Assembly (NCBI GenBank): GCA_022575985.1
Contig: JAKSXM010000263.1
Span: 12,008,001 to 12,072,000 of the forward strand
DNA: 64,000 bases
DNA from: Anagrus nilaparvatae
Taxonomy: Eukaryota; Arthropoda; Insecta; Hymenoptera; Mymaridae
Reading direction: 5' to 3'
In this document: piece after piece, positions 43,411-55,900 of the stretch
How positions within the stretch are numbered: position 1 is the stretch's first letter
Layout: each line of letters starts with the position of its first letter
Program-made: the position numbers and the translations under genes
Notes under the pieces: generated by a model
What the model saw: the letters and a program-made list of their open reading frames with translations, nothing else
Databases searched by the model: none
Told to the model about the DNA's origin: nothing

Positions 43411-43507
43411 ATCCGTGTAAACGCAGTTAGTTTAAAGCGAAGTTAAGTTAGTAAACTGACTTATCCTAACTAACTTTGCCTAAACTGCAGCGCCTGTAAA
43501 CTTAGTC
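43411..43507 (-). repeat. Harbinger right terminal inverted repeat
   Basis: Inverted partner of 35223-35319. Confidence 0.92.
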
Positions 43508-43547
43508 ATTTATATATGACCTTATACTGAATTGTGCAGTTCCTCTG

Positions 43548-44060
43548 ACGCGTCTAGACCTACTAGCAACCACTGTGACGTTGAAGCTGCCTGCTGACCT
43601 TTGAAGTCTCAGCCGTTAAGTGATCTATTCAGTGATGAATGATGCCTCTGCACAAGGATCGGTGATTGCTCTGACCTGAAAAATTTTACCATTGTGCGAA
43701 ATGACCTCAACGATGGATTTGCCTAATAAAACGAATGCGTTGCTCCTGACCGTAGTTGGCATTGTAGCTGAATGAGACGAAATCGGAGTAGTAGAGGTTG
43801 AGTTTTGACAACCTGACATTGAAGCTTTTGAGCTGCTGCCAATGACGAGACTGCTTCGTGTATCAGAGTATGGTGTTTGGCATGACATGTATTACAGGTT
43901 TTTTGGCTGCGACACTCAGCTACGGAGTGCTTTTCAAAATAGTTGTAACACAAGTTGTTAACCTTGACAAAGTCGTGATGCTCTTTGGGTGACTTACCCC
44001 TAAATTCATGACAGAACGCTAGAATATGTTCTTTTTTGCAAAGAAAACATTTATATCATT
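43548..44060 (-). pseudogene. BEL/Pao gag zinc knuckles and protease fragment
   Basis: Minus-strand reading gives zinc-knuckle regions of a Pao-type gag: CFLCKKEHILAFCHEF, then LCYNYFEKHSVAECRSQKTC and CHAKHHTLIH (44060-43850). Next, in another frame, comes the start of the aspartic protease: VRSNAFVLLGKSI, GKIFQVRAITDPCAEASFITE. The catalytic tripeptide of such proteases, normally of D(S/T/Q)G type, reads DPC here, so the active site is lost. At least one frameshift near 43780. It continues, beyond the Harbinger insertion, in the fragment at 34794-35219. It ends upstream at the satellite array, so the gag N-terminus and the LTR are missing. Confidence 0.82.
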
Positions 44061-44176
44061 TTTTAAATATCTTTTAAAATACAGATTTTATGCAGGGTAA
44101 TTAGAGTTTTAAATGAAATTTTTACTTTAATTAAGAGATTTTTTTTTATTTAAGAGCTATTATAATTTGAAATTTC
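44061..44176. other. Spacer between Pao remnant and satellite array
   Basis: Short AT-rich stretch with no feature recognised. Confidence 0.5.
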
Positions 44177-46079
44177 TAAATCCTCCAGCATTATGATGAG
44201 CTAAATCCTCCAGCATTATACTGAACAAAATCATCCAGCATTATACTGAGCAAAAAATACTCCAGTATTATGCTGAGCTAAGTACTCCAGCATTATAGTG
44301 AGCTATATCCTCCAGCATTATACTGAGCTAAATCCTCCAGCATTATGCTGAGCTAAAAATACTCCAGCATTATGCTGAGCTAAATTCTCCAACATTATAC
44401 TGAACTAAATCCTCCAGCATTATACTGAGCTAAAAATACTCCAGTATTATGCTGAGCTAAATCTTCTAGCATTATACTGAGCTAAATCCTCCAGCATTAT
44501 ACTGAGCTAAATCATCCAGCATTATACTGAAATAAAAATACTCCAGTATTATGATGAGCTAAATCCTCCAGCATTATACTGAGCTAAATCCTCCAGCATT
44601 ATACTGAGCTAAAACCTCCAGCATTATACTGAACTAAAAATACTCCAGTATTATGCTGAGCTAAATCTTCTAGCATTATACTGAGCTAAATCCTCCAGCA
44701 TTATACTGAGCTAAATCATCCAGCATTATACTGAAATAAAAATACTCCAGTATTATGATGAGCTAAATCCTCCAGCATTATACTGAGCTAAATCCTCCAG
44801 CATTATACTGAGCTAAAACCTCCAGCATTATACTGAACTAAAAATACTCCAGTATTATGATGAGCTAAATCCTCCAGCATTATACTGAGCTAAATACTCC
44901 AGCACTATACTGAGCTAAATCCTCCAGCATTATAATGAGCTAAATCCTCCAGCATTATGCTGAGCTAAATCTTCCAGCATTATACTGAACAAAATCATCC
45001 AGCATTATACTGAGCAAAAAATACTCCAGTATTATGCTGAGCTAAATCCTCCAGCATTATGCTGAGCTAAATCCTCCAGCATTATACTGAAATAAAAATA
45101 CTCCAGTATTATGATGAGCTAAATCCTCCAGCATTATGATGAGCTAAATCCTCCAGCATTATACTGAGCTAAAAATACTTCAGCATTATACTGAGCTAAA
45201 TCCTCCAGCATTATACTGAGCTAAATCCCCCAGCATTATAAAGAGCTAAATCCTCCAGCATTATGCTGAGCTAAATCCTCCAGCATTATGCTGAGCTAAA
45301 TCCTCCAGCATTATACTGAACAAAATCATCCAGCATTATACTGAGCAAAAAATACTCCAGTATTATGCTGAGCTAAATCCTCCAGCATTATGTTGAGCTA
45401 AATCCTCCAGCATTATACTGAAATAAAAATACTCCAGTATTATGATGAGCTAAATCCTCCAGCATTATGATGAGCTAAATCCTCCAGCATTATACTGAGC
45501 TAAAAATACTTCAGCATTATGCTGAGCTAAATCCTGTAGCACTATGCTGAGCTAAAAATACTCCAGCATTATGCTGAGCTGAATCCTCCAACATTATACT
45601 GAGCTAAATCCTCTAGCATTATGCTGAGCTAAAAATACTCCAGCATTATGGTGAGCTAAATTCTCCAGCATTATGCTGAGCTATAAATACTCCAGCATTA
45701 TGCTGAGCTGAATCCTCCAACATTATACTAAGATAAATCCTCCAGCATTATACTGAGCTAAATCCTCCAGCATTATACTGAGCTAAAAATACTCCAGCAT
45801 TATACTGAGCTAAATCCTCTAGTATTATACTCAGCTAAAAATACTTCAGCATTATGCTGAGCTAAATCCTCCAGCATTTTGCTGAGCTAAAAATACTCCA
45901 GTATTATGGTGAGCTAAATCTTCCAGCATTATACTGAGCTAAATCCACCAGCATTATACTGAGCTGAATCCTCCAGCATTATACTGAAATAAAAATACTC
46001 CAGTATTATGATGAGCCAAATCCTCCAGCATTGTACTGAACTAAGAATACTCCAGTATTATGATGAGCTAAATCCTCCT

Positions 46080-48120
46080 GCATTATACTGAGCTAAATCC
46101 TCCAGCATTATACTGAGCTAAATCCTCCAGCATTATACTGAACTAAATCCTCCAGCATTATACTGAGCTAAAAATACTCCAGTATTATGGTGAGCTAAAT
46201 CTTCCAGCATTATACTGGGCTGAATCCTCCAGCATTATACTGAGCTAAATCCTCCAGCATTATACTGAAATAAAAATACTCCAGTATTATGATGAGCTAA
46301 ATCCTCCAGCATTGTACTGAACTAAGAATACTCCAGTATTATGATGAGCTAAATCCTCCTGCATTATACTGAGCTAAATTCTCCAGCATTATACTGAGCT
46401 AAATCCTCCAGCATTATACTGAACTAATAATATTCCAGCATTATGCTGAGCTAACTCCTCCAACATTATACTGAGCTAAATCCTCCAGCATTATGCTGAG
46501 CTAAAAATACTCCAGCATTATGCTGAGCTAAATCCTCCAACATTATACTGAGCTAAATCCTCCAGCATTATGCTGAGCTAAAAATACTCCAGCATTATGC
46601 TGAGCTAAATTCTCCAACATTATACTGAACTAAATCCTCCAGCATTATACTGAACTAAATCCTCCAGCATTATACTGAGCTAAAAATACTCCAGTATTAT
46701 GCTGAGCTAAATCATCCAGCATTATAATGAGCTAAATCCTCCAGCATTATACTGAGCTAAATCCTCCAGCATTATACTAAAATAAAAATACTCCAGTATT
46801 ATGATGAGCTAAATCCTCCAGCATTATACTGAGCTAAATCCTCCAGCATTATACTGAACTAAAAATACTCCAGTATTATGATGAGCTAAATCCTCCAGCA
46901 TTATACTGAGCTAAATCCTCCAGCATTATACTGAGCTAAAACCTCCAGCATTATACTGAACTAAAAATACTCCAGTATTATGATGAGCTAAATCCTCCAG
47001 CATTATACTGAGCTAAATACTCCAGCACTATACTGAGCTAAATCCTCCAGCATTATAATGAGCTAAATCCTCCAGCATTATGCTGAGCTAAATCTTCCAG
47101 CATTATACTGAACAAAATCATCCAGCATTATACTGAGCAAAAAATACTCCAGTATTATGCTGAGCTAAATCCTCCAGCATTATGCTGAGCTAAATCCTCC
47201 AGCATTATACTGAAATAAAAATACTCCAGTATTATGATGAGCTAAATCCTCCAGCATTATGATGAGCTAAATCCTCCAGCATTATACTGAGCTAAAAATA
47301 ATTCAGCATTATACTGAGCTAAATCCTCCAGCATTATACTGAGCTAAATCCCCCAGCATTATAATGAGCTAAATCCTCCAGCATTATGCTGAGCTAAATC
47401 CTCCAGCATTATACTGAACAAAATCATCCAGCATTATACTGAGCTAAATCCTCCAGCATTATACTGAGCTAAATCCTCCAGCATTATAATGAGCTAAATC
47501 CTGCAGCATTATGCTGAGCTAAATCCTCCAGCATTATACTGAACAAAATCATCCAGCATTATACTGAGCAAACAATACTCCAGTATTATGCTGAGCTAAA
47601 TCCTCCAGCATTATGTTGAGCTAAATCCTCCAGCATTATACTGAAATAAAAATACTCCAGTATTATGATGAGCTAAATCCTCCAGCATTATGATGAGCTA
47701 AATTCTCCAGCATTATACTGAACTAAATCCTCCAGCATTATACTGAGCTAAAAATACTCCAGTATTATGCTGAGCTAAATCTTCCAGCATTATACTGAGC
47801 TAAATCCTCCAGCATTATACTGAGCTAAATCCTCCAGCATTATACTGAAATAAAAATACTCCAGTATTATGATGAGCTAAATCCTCCAGCATTGTACTGA
47901 ACTAAAAATACTCCAGTATTATGATGAGCTAAATCCTCCAGCATTATACTGAGCTAAATCCTCCAGCATTATACTGAACTAATAATATTCCAGCATTATG
48001 CTGAGCTAAATCCTCCAACATTATACTGAGCTAAATCCTCCAGCATTATGCTGAGCTAAAAATACTCCAGCATTATGCTGAGCTAAATCCTCCAACATTA
48101 TACTGAGCTAAATCCTCCAG
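46080..48120. repeat. Long-range duplicated block in the array (first copy)
   Basis: Marker variants at 46201, 46311, 46451, 46711, 47501 and 47977 recur at 51053, 51163, 51303, 51563, 52353 and 52829, each 4852 bp further on. So this is one duplicated block with no net length change, and not chance similarity. Confidence 0.85.
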
Positions 48121-50931
48121 CATTATACTGAGCTAAATCCTCCAGCATTATACTGAACTAAATCCTCCAGCATTATACTGAGCTAAAAATACTCCAGTAT
48201 TATGGTGAGCTAAATCTTCCAGCATTATACTGGGCTGAATCCTCCAGCATTATACTGAGCTAAATCCTCCAGCATTATACTGAAATAAAAATACTCCAGT
48301 ATTATGATGAGCTAAATCCTCCAGCATTGTACTGAACTAAGAATACTCCAGTATTATGATGAGCTAAATCCTCCTGCATTATACTGAGCTAAATCCTCCA
48401 GCATTATACTGAGCTAAATCCTCCAGCATTATACTGAACTAATAATATTCCAGCATTATGCTGAGCTAACTCCTCCAACATTATACTGAGCTAAATCCTC
48501 CAGCATTATGCTGAGCTAAAAATACTCCAGCATTATGCTGAGCTAAATCCTCCAACATTATACTGAGCTAAATCCTCCAGCATTATGCTGAGCTAAAAAT
48601 ACTCCAGCATTATGCTGAGCTAAATTCTCCAACATTATACTGAACTAAATCCTCCAGCATTATACTGAACTAAATCCTCCAGCATTATACTGAGCTAAAA
48701 ATACTCCAGTATTATGCTGAGCTAAATCCTCCAACATTATACTGAGCTAAATCCTCCAGCATTATAATGAGCAAAATCCTCCAGCATTATACTGAGCTAA
48801 ATCCTCCAGCATTATACTGAAATAAAAATACTCCAGTATTATGATGAGCTAAATCTTCCAGCATTATACTGAGCTAAATCCTCCAGCATTATACTGAGCT
48901 AAATCCTCCAGCATTATACTGAAATAAAAATACTCCAGTATTATGATGCGCTAAATCCTCCAGCATTGTACTGAACTAAAAATACTCCAGTATTATGATG
49001 AGCTAAATCCTCCAGCATTATACTGAGCTAAATCCTCCAGCATTATACTGAACTAATAATATTCCAGCATTATGCTGAGCTAAATCCTCCAACATTATAC
49101 TGAGCTAAATCCTCCAGCATTATGCTGAGCTTAAAATACTCCAGCATTATGCTGAGCTAAATCCTCCAACATTATACTGAGCTAAATCCTCCAGCATTAT
49201 ACTGAGCTAAATCCTCTAGCATTATACTGAACTAAATCCTCCAGCATTATACTGAGCTAAAAATACTCCAGTATTATGGTGAGCTAAATCTTCCAGCATT
49301 ATACTGGGCTGAATCCTCCAGCATTATACTGAGCTAAATCCTCCAGCATTATACTGAAATAAAAATACTCCAGTATTATGATGAGCTAAATCCTCCAGCA
49401 TTGTACTGAACTAAGAATACTCCAGTATTATGATGAGCTAAATCCTCCTGCATTATACTGAGCTAAATCCTCCAGCATTATACTGAGCTAAATCCTCCAG
49501 CATTATACTGAACTAATAATATTCCAGCATTATGCTGAGCTAACTCCTCCAACATTATACTGAGCTAAATCCTCCAGCATTATGCTGAGCTAAAAATACT
49601 CCAGCATTATGCTGAGCTAAATCCTCCAACATTATACTGAGCTAAATCCTCCAGCATTATGCTGAACTAAATCCTCCAGCATTATGCTGAGCTAAAAATA
49701 CTCCAGCATTATGTTGAGCTAAATTCTCCAACATTATACTGAACTAAATCCTCCAGCATTATACTGAACTAAATCCTCCAGCATTATACTGAGCTAAAAA
49801 TACTCCAGTATTATGCTGAGCTAAATCTTCCAGCATTATAATGAGCAAAATCCTCCAGCATTATACTGAGCTAAATCCTCCAGCATTATACTGAAATAAA
49901 AATACTCCAGTATTATGATGAGCTAAATCTTCCAGCATTATACTGAGCTAAATCCTCCAGCATTATACTGAGCTAAATCCTCCAGCATTGTACTGAACTA
50001 AAAATACTCCAGTATTATGATGAGCTAAATCCTCCAGCATTATACTGAGCTAAATCCTCCAGCATTATACTGAACTAATAATATTCCAGCATTATGCTGA
50101 GCTAAATCCTCCAACATTATACTGAGCTAAATCCTCCAGCATTATGCTGAGCTAAAAATACTCCAGCATTATGCTGAGCTAAATCCTCCAACATTATACT
50201 GAGCTAAATCCTCCAGCATTATACTGAGCTAAATCCTCCAGCATTATACTGAACTAAATCCTCCAGCATTATACTGAGCTAAAAATACTCCAGTATTATG
50301 GTGAGCTAAATCTTCCAGCATTATACTGGGCTGAATCCTCCAGCATTATACTGAGCTAAATCCTCCAGCATTATACTGAAATAAAAATACTCCAGTATTA
50401 TGATGAGCTAAATCCTCCAGCATTGTACTGAACTAAGAATACTCCAGTATTATGATGAGCTAAATCCTCCTGCATTATACTGAGCTAAATCCTCCAGCAT
50501 TATACTGAGCTAAATCCTCCAGCATTATACTGAACTAATAATATTCCAGCATTATGCTGAGCTAACTCCTCCAACATTATACTGAGCTAAATCCTCCAGC
50601 ATTATGCTGAGCTAAAAATACTCCAGCATTATGCTGAGCTAAATCCTCCAACATTATACTGAGCTAAATCCTCCAGCATTATGCTGAGCTAAAAATACTC
50701 CAGCATTATGCTGAGCTAAATTCTCCAACATTATACTGAACTAAATCCTCCAGCATTATACTGAACTAAATCCTCCAGCATTATACTGAGCTAAAAATAC
50801 TCCAGTATTATGCTGAGCTAAATCATCCAGCATTATGCTGAGCTAAATCCTCCAACATTATACTGAGCTAAATCCTCCAGCATTATGCTGAGCTAAAAAT
50901 ACTCCAGCATTATGCTGAGCTAAATCCTCCA

Positions 50932-52975
50932 ACATTATACTGAGCTAAATCCTCCAGCATTATACTGAGCTAAATCCTCCAGCATTATACTGAACTAAAT
51001 CCTCCAGCATTATACTGAGCTAAAAATACTCCAGTATTATGGTGAGCTAAATCTTCCAGCATTATACTGGGCTGAATCCTCCAGCATTATACTGAGCTAA
51101 ATCCTCCAGCATTATACTGAAATAAAAATACTCCAGTATTATGATGAGCTAAATCCTCCAGCATTGTACTGAACTAAGAATACTCCAGTATTATGATGAG
51201 CTAAATCCTCCTGCATTATACTGAGCTAAATCCTCCAGCATTATACTGAGCTAAATCCTCCAGCATTATACTGAACTAATAATATTCCAGCATTATGCTG
51301 AGCTAACTCCTCCAACATTATACTGAGCTAAATCCTCCAGCATTATGCTGAGCTAAAAATACTCCAGCATTATGCTGAGCTAAATCCTCCAACATTATAC
51401 TGAGCTAAATCCTCCAGCATTATGCTGAGCTAAAAATACTCCAGCATTATGCTGAGCTAAATTCTCCAACATTATACTGAACTAAATCCTCCAGCATTAT
51501 ACTGAACTAAATCCTCCAGCATTATACTGAGCTAAAAATACTCCAGTATTATGCTGAGCTAAATCATCCAGCATTATAATGAGCTAAATCCTCCAGCATT
51601 ATACTGAGCTAAATCCTCCAGCATTATACTAAAATAAAAATACTCCAGTATTATGATGAGCTAAATCCTCCAGCATTATACTGAGCTAAATCCTTCAGCA
51701 TTATACTGAACTAAAAATACTCCAGTATTATGATGAGCTAAATCCTCCAGCATTATACTGAGCTAAATCCTCCAGCATTATACTGAGCTAAAACCTCCAG
51801 CATTATACTGAACTAAAAATACTCCAGTATTATGATGAGCTAAATCCTCCAGCATTATACTGAGCTAAATACTCCAGCACTATACTGAGCTAAATCCTCC
51901 AGCATTATAATGAGCTAAATCCTCCAGCATTATGCTGAGCTAAATCTTCCAGCATTATACTGAACAAAATCATCCAGCATTATACTGAGCAAAAAATACT
52001 CCAGTATTATGCTGAGCTAAATCCTCCAGCATTATGCTGAGCTAAATCCTCCAGCATTATACTGAAATAAAAATACTCCAGTATTATGATGAGCTAAATC
52101 CTCCAGCATTATGATGAGCTAAATCCTCCAGCATTATACTGAGCTAAAAATAATTCAGCATTATACTGAGCTAAATCCTCCAGCATTATACTGAGCTAAA
52201 TCCCCCAGCATTATAATGAGCTAAATCCTCCAGCATTATGCTGAGCTAAATCCTCCAGCATTATACTGAACAAAATCATCCAGCATTATACTGAGCTAAA
52301 TCCTCCAGCATTATACTGAGCTAAATCCTCCAGCATTATAATGAGCTAAATCCTGCAGCATTATGCTGAGCTAAATCCTCCAGCATTATACTGAACAAAA
52401 TCATCCAGCATTATACTGAGCAAACAATACTCCAGTATTATGCTGAGCTAAATCCTCCAGCATTATGTTGAGCTAAATCCTCCAGCATTATACTGAAATA
52501 AAAATACTCCAGTATTATGATGAGCTAAATCCTCCAGCATTATGATGAGCTAAATTCTCCAGCATTATACTGAACTAAATCCTCCAGCATTATACTGAGC
52601 TAAAAATACTCCAGTATTATGCTGAGCTAAATCTTCCAGCATTATACTGAGCTAAATCTTCCAGCATTATACTGAGCTAAATCCTCCAGCATTATACTGA
52701 AATAAAAATACTCCAGTATTATGATGAGCTAAATCCTCCAGCATTGTACTGAACTAAAAATACTCCAGTATTATGATGAGCTAAATCCTCCAGCATTATA
52801 CTGAGCTAAATCCTCCAGCATTATACTGAACTAATAATATTCCAGCATTATGCTGAGCTAAATCCTCCAACATTATACTGAGCTAAATCCTCCAGCATTA
52901 TGCTGAGCTAAAAATACTCCAGCATTATGCTGAGCTAAATCCTCCAACATTATACTGAGCTAAATCCTCCAGCAT
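50932..52975. repeat. Long-range duplicated block in the array (second copy)
   Basis: Partner of 46080-48120. Divergence begins near 52975, where a TATGCTGAG monomer replaces TATACTGAG. Confidence 0.85.
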
Positions 52976-55900
52976 TATGCTGAGCTAAAAATACTCCAGC
53001 ATTATGCTGAGCTAAATTCTCCAACATTATACTGAACTAAATCCTCCAGCATTATACTGAGCTAAAAATACTCCAGTATTATGCTGAGCTAAATCTTCCA
53101 GCATTATACTGAGCTAAATCCTCCAGCATTATACTGAGCTAAATCCTCCAGCATTATACTGAAATAAAAATACACCAGTATTATGATGAGCTAAATCCTC
53201 CAGCATTATACTGAGCTAAATCCTCCAGCATTATACTGAGCTAAAACCTTCAGCATTATACTGAACTAAAAATACTCCAGTATTCTGATGAGCTAAATCC
53301 TCCAGCATTATACTGAGCTAAATACTCCAGTATTATGCTGAGCTAAATCCTCCAGCATTATGCTGAGCTAAATCCTCCAGCATTATACTGAAATAAAAAT
53401 ACTCCAGTATTATGATGAGCTAAATCCTCCAGCTTTATACTGAGCTAAATCCTCCAGCATTATACTGAGCTAAATCCTCCAGCATTATACTGAACTAAAA
53501 ATACTCCAGTATTATGATGAGCTAAATCCTCCAGAATTATACTGAGCTAAAAATACTTCAGCATTATGCTGAGCTAAATCCTCCAGCATTATGCTGAGAT
53601 AAAAATACTCCAGCATTATGCTGAGCTGAATCCTCCAACATTAAACTGAGCTAAATCCTCCAGCATTATGCTGAGCTAAAAATACTCCAGCATTATACTG
53701 AGCTAAATCCTCCAGCATTATACTGAACTAAAAATACTCCAGTATTATGATGAGCTAAATCCTCCAGCATTATACTGAGCTAAAAATACTTGAGCATTAT
53801 GCTGAGCTAAATCCTCCAGCATTATGCTGAGCTAAAAATACTCCAGCATTATGCTGAGCTGAATCCTCCAACATTTTACTGAGCTAAATCCTCCAGCATT
53901 ATGCTGAGCTAAAAATACTCCAGCATTATGCTGAGCTCAATTCTCCAGCATTATACTGAACTAAATCCTCCAGCATTATACTGAGCTAAAAATACTCCAG
54001 TATTATGCTGAGCTAAATCTTCCAGCATTATACTGAGCTAAATCCTCCAGCATTATACTGAGCTAAATCCTCCAGCATTATACTGAAATAAAAATACTCC
54101 AGTATTATGATGAGCTAAATCCTCCAGCATTGTACTGAACTAAAAATACTCCAGTATTATGATGAGCTAAATCCTCCAGCATTATACTGAGCTAAATCCT
54201 CCAGCATTATACTGAACTAATAATATTCCAGCATTATGCTGAGCTAAATCCTCCAACATTATACTGAGCTAAATCCTCCAGCATTATGCTGAACTAATAA
54301 TATTCCAGCATTATGATGAGCTAAATCCTCCAACATTATACTGAGCTAAATCCTCCAGCATTATGCTGAGCTAAAAATACTCCAGCATTATGCTGAGCTA
54401 AATCCTCCAACATTATACTGAGCTAAATCCTCCAGCATTATGCTGAGCTAAAAATACTCCAGCATTATGCTGAGCTAAATTCTCCAACATTATACTGAAC
54501 TAAATCCTCCAGCATTATACTGAGCTAAAAATACTCCAGTATTATGCTGAGCTAAATCTTCCAGCATTATACTGAGCTAAATCCTCAAGCATTATACTGA
54601 GCTAAATCCTCCAGCATTATACTGAAATAAAAATACACCAGTATTATGATGAGCTAAATCCTCCAGCATTATACTGAGCTAAATCCTCCAGCATTATACT
54701 GAGCTAAAACCTTCAGCATTATACTGAACTAAAAATACTCCAGTATTCTGATGAGCTAAATCCTCCAGCATTATACTGAGCTGAATACTCCAGTATTATG
54801 CTGAGCTAAATCTTCCAGCATTATGCTGAGCTAAATCCTCCAGCATTATACTGAGCTAAATCCTCCAGCATTATACTGAGCTAAATCCTCCAATATTATA
54901 CTGAACTAAAAATACTCCAGTATTATGATGAGCTAAATCCTCCAGAATTATACTGAGTTAAAAATACTTCAGCATTATGCTGAGCTAAATCCTCCAGCAT
55001 TATGCTGAGATAAAAATACTCCAGCATTATGCTGAGCTGAATCCTCCAACATTAAACTGAGCTAAATCCTCCAGCATTGTACTGAACTAAGAATACTCCA
55101 GTATTATGATGAGCTAAATCCTCCAGCATTATACTGAGCTAAAAATACTCCAGTATTATGCTGAGCTAAATCATCCAGCATTATAATGAGCTAAATCCTC
55201 CAGCATTATACTGAGCTAAATCCTCCAGCATTATACTAAAATAAAAATACTCCAGTATTATGATGAGCTAAATCCTCCAGCATTATACTGAGCTAAATCC
55301 TCCAGCATTATACTGAGCTAAAACCTCCAGCATTATACTGAATTAAAAATACTCCAGTATTATGATGAGCTAAATCCTCCAGCATTATACTGAGCTAAAT
55401 ACTCCAGCATTATACTGAGCTATATCCTCCAGCATTATACTGAGCTAAATCCTCCAGCATTATACTGAGCTAAATCCTCCAGCATTATACTGAGCTAAAT
55501 CCTCCAGCATTATAATGAGCTAAATCCTCCAGCATTATGCTGAGCTCAATCCTCCAGCATTATACTGAACAAAATCATCCAGCATTATACTGAGCAAAAA
55601 ATACTCCAGTATTATGCTGAGCTATATCCTCCAGCATTATGCTGAGCTAAATCCTCCAGCATTATACTGAAATAAAAATACTCCAGTATTATGATGAGCT
55701 AAATCCTCCAGCATTATACTGAGCTAAATCCTCCAGCATTATGCTGAGCTAAATCCTCCAGCATTATACTGAAATAAAACCTTCAGCATTATACTGAACT
55801 AAAAATACTCCAGTATTCTGATGAGCTAAATCCTCCAGCATTATACTGAGCTAAATACTCCAGTATTATGCTGAGCTAAATCCTCCAGCATTATGCTGAG

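Larger units (their letters stand above)
35223..43507. mobile_element. PIF/Harbinger DNA transposon, interrupted by a LINE
   Basis: The 97-bp terminal inverted repeats at 35223-35319 and 43411-43507 (GACTAAGTTTACAGGCGCTG inward) differ at only a few positions. They are flanked by a candidate 3-bp target duplication ATT (35220-35222, 43508-43510). Because the tips contain CTAAG/CTTAG, a TAA/TTA-type boundary a few bases further in is an alternative. It carries the usual two genes, a DDE transposase (+) and a Myb/SANT-like DNA-binding protein (-), facing each other. Without the LINE and one copy of its 17-bp target duplication (3668 bp), the element is about 4.6 kb. Confidence 0.92.
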
